Shown here piece by piece: positions 38,991-48,095 of a stretch of DNA of 64,000 bases. Position 1 is the stretch's first letter, and each line of letters starts with the position of its first letter. The notes under the pieces were generated by a model that had not been told where the DNA came from, did no database searches, and saw only the letters and a program-made list of their open reading frames with translations. The stretch covers positions 62,001 to 126,000 of the forward strand of contig NZ_JADWYK010000008.1 in assembly GCF_015773195.1 (NCBI RefSeq). The letters are read 5' to 3'. Origin of the DNA: Hymenobacter guriensis. Its GTDB lineage: Bacteria > Bacteroidota > Bacteroidia > Cytophagales > Hymenobacteraceae. A program made the position numbers and the translations under genes.

Positions 38991-40694
38991 TCAGGGCTTC
39001 CGCAGAAACGTTAGTAGGGCTTCATTAAACTGCTCTGGCACCTCCTGGGGGGCGTAGTGAGTCGCACCCGGGAAAATGCGCAGCTGGCCCTGGTGCAGGC
39101 TGCGGGCCAGGGCGCGGGTGTGCTTTTCCAGCACTACGTCTTTCTCTCCGGCCATGACGAGTACTGGCACTTTGATGGCAGCCATAGCCTGAAAGGCAAG
39201 CTGTGGCTCCTGCAGCAGCAACCGAATAAGCCGTGCCCGGTGCGGCTGACTGGCTTCGGGGTGCTGCTCGGCTTCGCGCAGCTGGCGGCGGAGCAAGGCC
39301 AGGAAATCGGGGGCGATGGCCTCGGCCGTGGGAAATAGGTTGGCGCCCATGATGGCCAGGCGCCGGACGCGGCTGGGGTGTGCCAAAGCCAGCTTCAGGG
39401 CCGTGTTGCCCCCGTCGCTCCAGCCTAGCACATCCACCCGTGGCAGGTGCAGAGAGTCGAGCAGCAGGCGCACGTCTTCGGCAAACAAGTCGTAGGTGAG
39501 GGGCGCGGTGGTGTAGTCCGGACTGTGGCCGTGGGCGCGGGTGTCCACGGCAATAACCTCGAAGTGCCGGGCCAGCTCACCAATCTGTTTTTGGAACGCC
39601 GCTATGGACTGGCCGTTGCCGTGCAGCAGCAAAAGCGGGTTGCCACGGCCGTACCGCTCGTAGTAAAGCTGCCCGCCCGGCACTGCTATTGTATTGCCAA
39701 TGGCAGTGTTGCTGCCGTAATGTTCGGGGTTATCCAGCTCTGCCAGCGCCGGGCCCTGAAGCTGCTGCAGGTAGCGCAGGGAATCGGGCAGCACGTAGTC
39801 GGCCGGGGCAGGCTGGTCGGGTTTGGCGGGGCGGTACACGTCGGCGGTGAGGTAGAGGCTGAGGTAGCCGGGCTTGGTTTCCTGCCACTGGGCCTGGCTT
39901 TTGTCGCGGGTAAGGATGCTGTGGCTGGGCTGAGGCACGGCGGCAATACCAAAGGCTTTGGCCTGGCCTTCGGCCGCTTCGCTGTGCAGCCACTGCACCG
40001 TTACGGCCACTTCGCGGTGGCCCCGCAGGTAAAGCTGATAGGGTTCCAGGTCCACCTTTACCCAGCCACGGGGCTGCTCCACGGTAAAGCGCACGTCCTG
40101 GGTGAGCAGGGGTTGGTCGGGCAGGTTGTTTTTTACCGAGTACAGATTCAGTCGAAACGTGACGCTTTTAAACCGGTTGAAGGCCACCAGCATATGAAAG
40201 TCGCGCAGGTGGCAGTCGGGGGCCAGGGGCACAAGGGTACCCTGTTCTTTGGCCAGCTCGTCGCTCACGAGGCCGGGCTCGGTGTAGAGGCGGGACGTCA
40301 TGAACGTGGAGCCGGCCGTGCGCCCGAACGTTTGCACGCGCTGCTTGCCGGCCCGCACCGTCACGGAAGCCAGTTGCCGGACCAGGGGCGCCAGCCGCAC
40401 CACCGGCGCGGCCGCCTGCAAGGCGCTCAGCGGTAGGTCCGCCGTTTGATACCCCACGCACGACACTAAGACCCGCGGCATCCGGGCCGCCACGGAGTCG
40501 GGCACGCGAAACTGGAAGCGCCCTTCGGCATCGGCCACGGTGCCCAGCGCCTGCCGCGGCACGCCCACGGACGCAAACGGTACCGGGGCATTGCTTTGCC
40601 CATCGAGCACGGCGCCGCGCAGCAGGGTGGTTTGGGCACTTGTGTGCAAAGCCAGCAGCAGTCCGGCCAGCATCAGCGGTAAGCGAAGAAACAT
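38991..40694 (-). CDS. Exported carboxypeptidase-regulatory domain / alpha-beta hydrolase fusion
   Basis: A 567-residue exported protein of unusual build. After a signal peptide (LMLAGLLLALHTSAQ) comes a carboxypeptidase-regulatory-like beta-sandwich (~22-110, LRGAVLDGQSNAPVPFASVG to VLVSCVGYQTADL), a ~190-residue region of unknown fold, and a C-terminal alpha/beta hydrolase (~315-567) with GNPLLLLHGNGQS, the nucleophile in LGWSDGGNTALKLA, VLVMAGEKDVV and the His in FPGATHYAPQE. It is likely periplasmic or at the surface. The ATG at 40694 was chosen; a TTG at 40742 would put 16 residues before the signal peptide. The substrate is unknown. Confidence 0.85.
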   Translation of the reverse strand: MFLRLPLMLAGLLLALHTSAQTTLLRGAVLDGQSNAPVPFASVGVPRQALGTVADAEGRFQFRVPDSVAARMPRVLVSCVGYQTADLPLSALQAAAPVVRLAPLVRQLASVTVRAGKQRVQTFGRTAGSTFMTSRLYTEPGLVSDELAKEQGTLVPLAPDCHLRDFHMLVAFNRFKSVTFRLNLYSVKNNLPDQPLLTQDVRFTVEQPRGWVKVDLEPYQLYLRGHREVAVTVQWLHSEAAEGQAKAFGIAAVPQPSHSILTRDKSQAQWQETKPGYLSLYLTADVYRPAKPDQPAPADYVLPDSLRYLQQLQGPALAELDNPEHYGSNTAIGNTIAVPGGQLYYERYGRGNPLLLLHGNGQSIAAFQKQIGELARHFEVIAVDTRAHGHSPDYTTAPLTYDLFAEDVRLLLDSLHLPRVDVLGWSDGGNTALKLALAHPSRVRRLAIMGANLFPTAEAIAPDFLALLRRQLREAEQHPEASQPHRARLIRLLLQEPQLAFQAMAAIKVPVLVMAGEKDVVLEKHTRALARSLHQGQLRIFPGATHYAPQEVPEQFNEALLTFLRKP

Positions 40695-40816
40695 GCAGAA
40701 GATAGGGGAGAGAACAGCCCAAGGAGGCAAGGCGGATGGCAAAGGTTGCCAGCGCCAGGGCTTTTCGCTCTCCAGCTTCGATTATCCCCAGTATTCCAAT
40801 CTGAAAGAGTATAAGC

Positions 40817-40900
40817 GTGTAGAGACGCGTATTCGCGTCTCGCCATTGAACGAAGGTCCCACACGGCGCGGCCGGCAAGACGCGAATACGCGACTCTACG
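40817..40900. repeat. REP-like palindrome GTAGAGACGCG/CGCGACTCTAC
   Basis: GTGTAGAGACGCGTATTCGC followed by GTCTCG is nearly the exact inverse of CAAGACGCGAATACGCGACT followed by CTACG, around a ~35-base centre. It fills the divergent-tail gap between the hydrolase-fusion start and the end of the next lipoprotein gene. Confidence 0.8.
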
Positions 40901-40908
40901 AACCCTCC

Positions 40909-41736
40909 CTAATACCGCTCCTCTTTCCGCACCGAGCTTAACTCAATCAGATATTCGCAGGCTTTACGGAAGCCATCCGTCTCATCGGGGCTGTGGCGGA
41001 ATACCATGTGGTAGCCGTCGGCTTGGTGAGCTTCCAGAATCCAGTAGGCTCCGTCAAGTACCTCATTGATTTCACAAGAAGATAAAGTTTGAAAGTGACA
41101 CTGAGTTAATAGTTGCTGAAAGTGCTGCCATTGTTCACTGGATAATACCAGGCTGGTTTCTGCTTGTTTGACCTGCATCGGGGGCTTTTTGCTTTCGGCC
41201 AGGTATTCCTGATACTCAACGTCAGCCAACAGTTGCGCCTGTCTCTTGCGCCACCATTCTTTGCTCTTAGGCGAGGTATACAGTGGCGCGGGGGGCGGTG
41301 GAGGATTAGTGAAAGGGTGCTTGGTCAGCAATTGCGTACGCAAAATACCCGTGCCCTGCCGAAGCGTCAGCGTGAGCAGCACCGGCCGATGAAAAGAACG
41401 TAGCCATGTAAAACGGTAGATAGGGGTACCCAAATAATAGTTAGAAAGTATGGGGGCCTGAAAGAGAGTTAAAGTGCGTGAGGTAAAGTGCAATTCACCA
41501 GCGCAACTTTCCAACGGTTCACCGAAGGACTGTGCCTCAACGGAGTCCTTTGCTGTTCTGAGGGTAGTCACCGAATCAACCGCCGGGAAGTAGAATGTGG
41601 TGGAATCCCGCGGGTGCCCCTGCGCATCCGAAATAGCCGGATTTTGCGGATAAGGGCCAGTTGAAGCAGAAGGGGTAGAGCAGCCGGAAGCCAGCACTGC
41701 TAAGAAGCTCAGATAGAGAAAGCGCGGGTATAGCAT
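40909..41736 (-). CDS. Hypothetical lipoprotein
   Basis: A 275-residue lipoprotein with signal MLYPRFLYLSFLAVLASGC (lipobox LASGC). The mature part has beta-rich segments (DSTTFYFPAVDSVTTLRT, ELHFTSRTLTLFQAPILSNY), a Pro-rich stretch (FTNPPPPPAPLY), then a charged helical region (KEWWRKRQAQLLADVEYQEY) and a final beta-alpha part. I do not recognise the family. GC content is lower than in neighbouring genes. The ATG at 41736 fits the signal peptide. Confidence 0.7.
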   Translation of the reverse strand: MLYPRFLYLSFLAVLASGCSTPSASTGPYPQNPAISDAQGHPRDSTTFYFPAVDSVTTLRTAKDSVEAQSFGEPLESCAGELHFTSRTLTLFQAPILSNYYLGTPIYRFTWLRSFHRPVLLTLTLRQGTGILRTQLLTKHPFTNPPPPPAPLYTSPKSKEWWRKRQAQLLADVEYQEYLAESKKPPMQVKQAETSLVLSSEQWQHFQQLLTQCHFQTLSSCEINEVLDGAYWILEAHQADGYHMVFRHSPDETDGFRKACEYLIELSSVRKEERY

Positions 41737-41868
41737 AGGAGTTGCGGAAATAGAAAAAAGATAAACTCCAACGCGCCAACGCCGGCAAGCTATACACCAA
41801 GTACCCATAATTCACGTTACAACCACCCAAAAGTCTAATTCTGCCGCAACCCAACGGCATTTTTAACT

Positions 41869-41876
41869 ACTTTTGG
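41869..41876 (+). promoter_or_regulatory. -7 promoter box of the large TPR gene
   Basis: TACTTTTG matches TAnnTTTG fully, 44 bases before the ATG at 41921. It could drive the whole downstream run of TonB-system genes. Confidence 0.55.
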
Positions 41877-41920
41877 CCGTATCCGCCCTCTCGTGGGGCT
41901 GTTTCCCGTAACGCCGAGCA

Positions 41921-44900
41921 ATGAAGTTATTTCCCCGGATTGCCCTGGCTGCGGCCCTGGGCACCACGGCTCCCCTCGCCGCCCAGGCCCAGCAGACGCA
42001 GGTGTTTGCCAACGATGAACGGTTTTTTCAGGAAGGACTGGAGCTCTTCGACCGCGCCAAGTACGGGGCGGCCCAGCAGGCGTTTCAGCAGTACCTGGAG
42101 CTAACCCAGCGCCGCACCGGCGACCTGCAGGACCGCACTACCGACGCCGAGTACTACTACGCCGTTTCGGGCCTGTACCTGCAGCACCCCGACGCCGAAG
42201 GGCGCATCCTGGCCTTCGCGGCCCACAACCCGGCCCACCCCAAGGCGGCCGTGGCGTTTTTTGAACTAGGCAAGTTTTACTTCGACAAGAAAAGCTACCC
42301 CAAGGCCATTGAGTACCTGCAGCGTGTGGCCCCCGACAACCTCTCGGCCGAGCAGCGTGCCGAGTCGGAGTTCAAGCTTGGCTACAGCTACTTTGCCCAG
42401 AAGGATTTCGACAAGGCCCGCCTGCAGTTCGACCGCAACAAGCAGGGCCAGCACCAGTACCGCTACGCCAGCTCCTACTACGCCGGCTACCTGGCGTACC
42501 TGAGCGGCGACTTTGCCGGGGCCCGCAAGGACCTGGCCGTGGCCGAGCAGAACGACGCCTACCGCCCCGTGGTGCCGGCCGTGATGACGCAGATATACTA
42601 CAAGGAAGGCGACCTGGACGGCCTCATCAGCTACGGCACCAAGGCCCTGGCCCAGACCCCGCCCCCGCAGTCGGCCGACGAGATACAGTTGCTGGTGGGC
42701 GACGCCTTCTATCAGAAGCAGGATTACAAGCAGGCCACCGAGTACTTCGATAAGTACGCCAATGGCCGCAAGAAAATCGACCCCTCGGTGCAGTACAAGG
42801 TGGGCTACGCCAACTACAAGATGGGCGACTACAAGGGCGCCATCGGCAGCCTGAAAGGTGTGGCAGCCCGCCGCGACTCCCTGGGTCAGAACGCAGCTTA
42901 CCACCTGGGCCTGAGCTACCTGCAGACCCAGCAGAAGCAGCTGGCTTTGAACTCTTTCGACGCGGCCCGCAAGCTTACCTTCGATAAGAATATCACCGAA
43001 AACGCCACTGTTAAGTACGCGCAGATCAACTATGAACAGGGCAATACCCAGGAGGTTATTGCCGCCCTGCGTGACTTCGACCGCAAGTACCCGCGCTCCA
43101 AGAACGCGGCCGTGGTGGACGACATTCTGAGCGAGAGTTTCCTGAACTCAGCCGACTACGCCCAGGCCCTGAACTACCTCGAAGGCCTCGACAACCGCAG
43201 CGCCAAGCTCAACGCCACTTACCAGCGCGTGGCTTACTACCAGGCCGCCACGCTCTACAACGCCAGCCGCTTCCAGGAAGCCCTGCCGGTGGTGGAGAAG
43301 TCGTTGAAATACCCGCAGGACGACGCCCTGCAGGCTGCCGCCGAAGTGCTGCGCGGGGACCTGTACAGCCAGGGCCAGCAGTACCAGCCGGCTATTACGA
43401 GCTACACGGCTGCCCTGCGCACCGCCGCCAGCGGCCCCGCTGCCCAAACCAACTACGACCAGCAGGCCCGCTACGGCCTGGGCTACGCCTACTACAACAC
43501 CCAGCAGTATGAGAAGGCCCGGCCCCAGTTTCAGGCTTACCTGAAAGACGCCCAGGCTGCCAAAGACCCCAACTATTACGACGTAACCCTGCGCCTGGCC
43601 GACATTAACTACGTGGCCAAAAGCTACCAGACCGCGCTGGAAGGCTACAACCGCGTGATTGAGGCCAACGCCGCCGACAAGGACTACGCCTACTACCAGA
43701 AAAGCGTGGTGCTGGGTTTGCTGGGCCGCCGCGACGAAGCCGCCAGCACCCTGGCCACTCTGCTCAAGACTGCGCCCAGTTCACGCTACGCCGATGATGC
43801 CGTGTATCAGCAGGCCCAGCTGGAGTTTGAGGGCGGCAACTACGAGGCGGCCGTAGCCGGCTTCACGCGCCTGCTCGACAACCGGCCCAACTCCCCGCTG
43901 GTGCCCACCACGCTGCAAAAGCGCGGGGTGGCCTACGCCAACCTGGGCCAGCACGACAAAGCCGCCGCCGACTTCAAGCGTGTGCTCGACCAATACCCGC
44001 GCAGCAAGGCCGCCAGCTCTTCTATCTACTCCCTGCAGCAGTCGCTCACGGCCCTGGGGCAGACGGACGAGTTTGATGCCTACCTGGCCCGCTTCAAGCA
44101 GCAGAACCCCAACGACGCGGCCGTGGAAAGCGTGGAGTTTGAGGCGGCCAAGTCCCTGTACTCGGCGGAGAAGTACGAGCAGGCCATTCCGCGCCTCGAA
44201 GCCTACCTCAAGCAGTACCCCAACAACGCCCTGGCCATTGACGGCCGCTACTTCTTGGCCGATGCGTACTTGAAAACCGGTAAGAAAGCCGAGGCCCTGA
44301 CGCGCATGAAGGCCGTGGTGGCCGAAGGCAAGTCGGAGTTTGTGAACCGGGCGGTGGGCCGGGTGGCTGACCTGGAGTTCGAGAACAAGAACTACGCTGA
44401 GGCCATCAAATACTATGGCCGCCTGCAAAGCACCTCCCAGAACCGCCGCGAAATTGCCACGGCGGGCGTGGGGCTGATGAAAAGCTACTACGAAAGTGGC
44501 GACTACCCCGCTACCCGCCGGGTGGCCGAGGAAGTGAAAGGGCTGGGCAGTACTTCGCTTAGCGCTGCCAACCAGGCCTTGCTCTATCTGGGCAAAGCCA
44601 GCTACCGCGCCGGCTCTCTCGACCAGGCCGTACCGGAGCTAACAGCGGCTGCGGCGGCCGCCACCGACGAATCGGGGGCGGAGGCACAGTACCTGCTGGC
44701 AGAAGTGCTCTTCAAGCAGCAGAAGTACGAAGCGGCGCTGGATGCGGCCTACAAGAGCAACTCCAGCTTCAGCAGCTACGAGTTGTGGCTGGGCCGAGCG
44801 TTCTTGCTCATTGCCGACATCTACACGGCCCAGGGCGAAACCTTCCAGGCCAAGGCCACGCTGAACTCCATCATCGATAACAAATTCCCGGTGGCGGAAG

Positions 44901-45136
44901 TGGTGGAAGGTGCCAAGCAGCGCCTGGCCAACCTCGACAGCGGCACGCCCGCTCCGGCCAAGCCCACGCCCACCAAAACTGGCACCACTACGAAGCCAGC
45001 TACCGGCAAAGCACCCGCCAAGCCCGCGCCCAAAGGCCGCACAGCGCCGCGCACTTCTTTACAAGCGGCGCCCACCGACAGCACCGCCACGCCGGCTGAA
45101 ACTCCGGCAGAAGCACCTGTTGAGGGCAAGCAATAA
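41921..45136 (+). CDS. Large exported TPR protein
   Basis: A 1071-residue exported protein. A signal peptide (ALAAALGTTAPLAAQAQ) is followed by many TPR units over residues ~25-1000, e.g. AEYYYAVSGLYLQHPDAEGR, ELGKFYFDKKSYPKAIEYLQ, RYGLGYAYYNTQQYEKARPQ and RYFLADAYLKTGKKAEALTR. The last ~70 residues are a Pro/Thr/Lys/Ala linker-like tail. Large TPR proteins of this type in Bacteroidota lie next to TonB-ExbBD genes, as here, and may scaffold envelope complexes. A 101-base gap separates it from the beta-barrel gene. Confidence 0.85.
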   Translation: MKLFPRIALAAALGTTAPLAAQAQQTQVFANDERFFQEGLELFDRAKYGAAQQAFQQYLELTQRRTGDLQDRTTDAEYYYAVSGLYLQHPDAEGRILAFAAHNPAHPKAAVAFFELGKFYFDKKSYPKAIEYLQRVAPDNLSAEQRAESEFKLGYSYFAQKDFDKARLQFDRNKQGQHQYRYASSYYAGYLAYLSGDFAGARKDLAVAEQNDAYRPVVPAVMTQIYYKEGDLDGLISYGTKALAQTPPPQSADEIQLLVGDAFYQKQDYKQATEYFDKYANGRKKIDPSVQYKVGYANYKMGDYKGAIGSLKGVAARRDSLGQNAAYHLGLSYLQTQQKQLALNSFDAARKLTFDKNITENATVKYAQINYEQGNTQEVIAALRDFDRKYPRSKNAAVVDDILSESFLNSADYAQALNYLEGLDNRSAKLNATYQRVAYYQAATLYNASRFQEALPVVEKSLKYPQDDALQAAAEVLRGDLYSQGQQYQPAITSYTAALRTAASGPAAQTNYDQQARYGLGYAYYNTQQYEKARPQFQAYLKDAQAAKDPNYYDVTLRLADINYVAKSYQTALEGYNRVIEANAADKDYAYYQKSVVLGLLGRRDEAASTLATLLKTAPSSRYADDAVYQQAQLEFEGGNYEAAVAGFTRLLDNRPNSPLVPTTLQKRGVAYANLGQHDKAAADFKRVLDQYPRSKAASSSIYSLQQSLTALGQTDEFDAYLARFKQQNPNDAAVESVEFEAAKSLYSAEKYEQAIPRLEAYLKQYPNNALAIDGRYFLADAYLKTGKKAEALTRMKAVVAEGKSEFVNRAVGRVADLEFENKNYAEAIKYYGRLQSTSQNRREIATAGVGLMKSYYESGDYPATRRVAEEVKGLGSTSLSAANQALLYLGKASYRAGSLDQAVPELTAAAAAATDESGAEAQYLLAEVLFKQQKYEAALDAAYKSNSSFSSYELWLGRAFLLIADIYTAQGETFQAKATLNSIIDNKFPVAEVVEGAKQRLANLDSGTPAPAKPTPTKTGTTTKPATGKAPAKPAPKGRTAPRTSLQAAPTDSTATPAETPAEAPVEGKQ

Positions 45137-45237
45137 GAGCAAGCTGTAAAAATTGATAGAAAAATAACCTTCTGATTAACAGGCTAGAAATTCAGTTTGT
45201 GTAAAGCATTAACTGAATAAAGCCCTTTCCTGCTAGT

Positions 45238-46947
45238 ATGACGCTTCGTTCCTCCCATACCGCCGCGGCCCTGGTGCTACTGGCGGCCAGCGCCGCTCCG
45301 CAGCTGGCCCAGGCCCAGCGTACCCGCGGCAAGATTGAAGACGCCGAAATTGAGATTGTGAAGGAGCGCGTGAACCAGCTGCCCGAGGCCACGCGCAACT
45401 ACGAGAAGGTTCAGATTGCGCCCCCCACCAAAACGGCCAAGCCGTTGCAGTACTCCTTCCCCGACTTCCGCCTGCCCTCCGATAACCTGAACCCCTCGGT
45501 GCGGGTGCTCACCATCAAGCAGGAAGAGCTGGCCCCACTGCTGGGTAACTACGTGAAGGCCGGCTTGGGCAACTACGGTACTATCTACGGCAAGGCATAC
45601 CTGCACAACACCCGTGATAACGCGGCTTCCTACGGCGTCAACCTCAGCCACATTTCCTCGGCCAAAGGTCCCGTGGACGGTAAAAATTCCGGCGTGGCCC
45701 AAAGTAGTCTGGGTTTGCACGGCGAAACGTTCAGTGGCCCGCTCACCCTGGGCGCCCGCCTCGACCTGGGTCGGGAGCGGTACAACTTTTACGGCTATAC
45801 CCCGCAGGAGCCGCGCCCCGACGCCGACACGCTCAAGCAGGTATTCAACCGCGCCGCCGCCAAAGTATACCTGCGCAACCGCGCCGCCGACGCCCAGTTT
45901 CAGTACGACCTGAGCGCGGGCTTCCGCTATTGGAAAGACAACTTCGAGGCCCGGGAAAGTGACTTCCAGCTGGGCTTGCAGTCGAAATACTACCTCACGG
46001 AGAAAACCCGCGTGGCCATCAACGGCGAGGGTTCCTTTATCTCGCACAAAGACTCAGTGAGCGTGAGCCGGCCGTTTGTGCAGGTGACGCCCGCCCTGGA
46101 AGTAGATTTTGACCGCCTCGATGTGTCCATCGGGGCCACGTTTGGCTACACCGGCGACACCATTGGCACGGCCAAGCAATTCAACGTGTACCCGGCCGTG
46201 CGCCTGGGCTATACTGTGGCCGAAGACCGGTTTGTAGTGTACGGCGGCCTGGGCGGCAGCCTGCAGCGCGTGACGATGTACGACCTAACAACCGAAAACC
46301 CCTGGCTCGGGCCGCAGCAGCGCGTGGCTGATACTCACCGCGGGCCCACGGTGTTCTTTGGCTTCTCGGCCACCCCAGCGCGGGCCCTGGAGTTGAACGC
46401 CAAAGTGACGCTGGCCAACGACCAGAACCTGTACTTCTACAACAACAGCCGGCGCGACTCTACCCGTTTCGATTTGGTGTATGACCGCAAGACTACGCAG
46501 TTCATGAACGTGCATGGCGAGGCGCTCTACAACGCCGCCGAGCGGTTCCGCCTGGGCTTCAAGGCCGACTACAACGCCTACAAAACCAAAACCCTGGCCG
46601 AGGCTTTCCACCGGCCTACTTTCCAGGGCACGTTCTTCGGCTCCTACAACTTCATGGACAAACTGCTGGTAGGCGCCGAGCTGTACACGTTGTCATCGAG
46701 CTATGGGGCCGTAACCCGCTTTGTGCCCGACAATAGCGTGCCCCCAACCACCTCCGGCACCTACGTGCAAACGGTGCGCCCTACCGACAGCGTGGTGGAC
46801 CTGAACCTGCGGGCTGATTATCGTTTCTCGGATAATCTATCCATCTTTGCTATGGGTAACAACCTGCTAGGCCGCAAATACGAGCGTTTTCTTCTCTATC
46901 CAGTGAAGGGCGTGAATGTGCTGGCAGGGGTTACCTATCAGTTCTAG
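45238..46947 (+). CDS. TonB-dependent-receptor-like outer membrane beta-barrel (no plug)
   Basis: A 569-residue outer-membrane protein. A signal peptide (AALVLLAASAAPQLAQAQ) is followed by a short N-terminal segment with a TonB-box-like region at best, and then antiparallel amphipathic strands to the end, finishing with the typical terminal Phe (VLAGVTYQF). It lacks a recognisable plug domain and CarboxypepD_reg domain, so it is shorter than true TonB-dependent receptors. Its place before SPOR-domain, ExbB, ExbD and TonB genes suggests a partner or client of that system. The ligand is unknown. Confidence 0.8.
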   Translation: MTLRSSHTAAALVLLAASAAPQLAQAQRTRGKIEDAEIEIVKERVNQLPEATRNYEKVQIAPPTKTAKPLQYSFPDFRLPSDNLNPSVRVLTIKQEELAPLLGNYVKAGLGNYGTIYGKAYLHNTRDNAASYGVNLSHISSAKGPVDGKNSGVAQSSLGLHGETFSGPLTLGARLDLGRERYNFYGYTPQEPRPDADTLKQVFNRAAAKVYLRNRAADAQFQYDLSAGFRYWKDNFEARESDFQLGLQSKYYLTEKTRVAINGEGSFISHKDSVSVSRPFVQVTPALEVDFDRLDVSIGATFGYTGDTIGTAKQFNVYPAVRLGYTVAEDRFVVYGGLGGSLQRVTMYDLTTENPWLGPQQRVADTHRGPTVFFGFSATPARALELNAKVTLANDQNLYFYNNSRRDSTRFDLVYDRKTTQFMNVHGEALYNAAERFRLGFKADYNAYKTKTLAEAFHRPTFQGTFFGSYNFMDKLLVGAELYTLSSSYGAVTRFVPDNSVPPTTSGTYVQTVRPTDSVVDLNLRADYRFSDNLSIFAMGNNLLGRKYERFLLYPVKGVNVLAGVTYQF

Positions 46948-46981
46948 CTCCGCGTAAACAACCGAAAAACCCGGCCCGACC

Positions 46982-48094
46982 TTGCAGCTATCCGACCATA
47001 TCAGCGCCCTGTTGCGCGACCATGACTGTGTTATCATCCCCGAGTTTGGGGGGCTGATTGCCGACTATTCGCCGGCGCATATTCACCCGGTACGCCACAC
47101 GCTGGCTCCACCGGCCAAGCGCGTCGCCTTCAATCAGGCCCTGACGCGCAATGACGGCCTGCTGGTAGACGCCCTGAGCCGGACGCTCAATATCCCGGCC
47201 GCCCAGGCCCGGCAACTGGTGCGCGACGCGGTAGTGCGGATGCAAAGTGAGCTAACAACGGCCCAGCGCACAGAACTTCCCGGTATTGGCATCTTCCGGC
47301 ATGCCGCGGGCCGCGGCCTCGACTTTGAATACACCGGCACGCACAACCTGCTCACGGCTTCCTTTGGTTTGCCCGAGCTGCTTTCACGCCCCGTGCGGGC
47401 CACCGACGCCATGCAGGCCCGGGAGCGGGGTACTGAGTTGCCGGAACCGGTTTTGCGCGCCTCACGCAGCCGCCTGGGCCGCCGCGTACTCACGGGCGTG
47501 GCCAGCGTCTTGATTGGTGGCCTGGTGCTGTCGGCCAACTACTTGTTCGCGCTACGTATGGGCTATCTGCCCGAAAACCTGCGTAGCGCCACCGAATGGG
47601 TAGCTAGTTCAACAGAGGTTCCTGCAGCTCCCGTTATTGAGCGGCAGCAGGCTGCTTTGGCCCAACCAGGCTGGAATGAGCCGGAAGCCGCGAAGCCAGC
47701 GCCGGTAGCTGCTGTTGCTGCGCCTGCTCCACCACCTGCAGTTGCCCCCGAAAAGAAAGCGGCTGCAACGCTAGCGCCTAAAGCGGTGTCAGTAGCCAAG
47801 AAAGTAGCGGAACCTGTAACAACAGGGGCTACAATTTCCGGCATTACCAATCGTTGGTACGTGGCGGTAGTTGCTGTCAACAATGAGGCTTCGGCTCGTA
47901 AGCTGCAGAAAGCCTACGCCAGCAAAGGCAAAGCTACCCAGTTACTGCTGCCGCGCCGGGGCAACCGCTTCATCAAGGGTACCCGATTCTACCGTCTTTC
48001 CGCCGCCGATTTCGCTGACCAGGCCTCGGCTAAGCGCCACGAGGCTGCTGTAAGAAAGCAGTTTGGCGTGCAAACCGAAGTCATTAACTATTAG
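46982..48094 (+). CDS. HU-CCDC81-like and SPOR-domain membrane protein
   Basis: A 370-residue protein with a modular layout. The N-terminal ~135 residues (DHISALLRDHDCVIIPEFGG, AFNQALTRNDGLLVDALSR) match the paired HU/CCDC81-like domains of Bacteroidota. One TM lies at ~163-182 (TGVASVLIGGLVLSANYLFA). An Ala/Pro/Lys linker follows, then a C-terminal SPOR domain (RWYVAVVAVNNEASARKLQK, YRLSAADFADQASAKRHEAA) that should bind denuded peptidoglycan. It would place a DNA-binding-like fold in the cytoplasm and SPOR in the periplasm. The start is TTG at 46982; no ATG precedes the conserved domain. exbB follows directly. Confidence 0.85.
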   Translation: MQLSDHISALLRDHDCVIIPEFGGLIADYSPAHIHPVRHTLAPPAKRVAFNQALTRNDGLLVDALSRTLNIPAAQARQLVRDAVVRMQSELTTAQRTELPGIGIFRHAAGRGLDFEYTGTHNLLTASFGLPELLSRPVRATDAMQARERGTELPEPVLRASRSRLGRRVLTGVASVLIGGLVLSANYLFALRMGYLPENLRSATEWVASSTEVPAAPVIERQQAALAQPGWNEPEAAKPAPVAAVAAPAPPPAVAPEKKAAATLAPKAVSVAKKVAEPVTTGATISGITNRWYVAVVAVNNEASARKLQKAYASKGKATQLLLPRRGNRFIKGTRFYRLSAADFADQASAKRHEAAVRKQFGVQTEVINY

Positions 48095-48095
48095 C

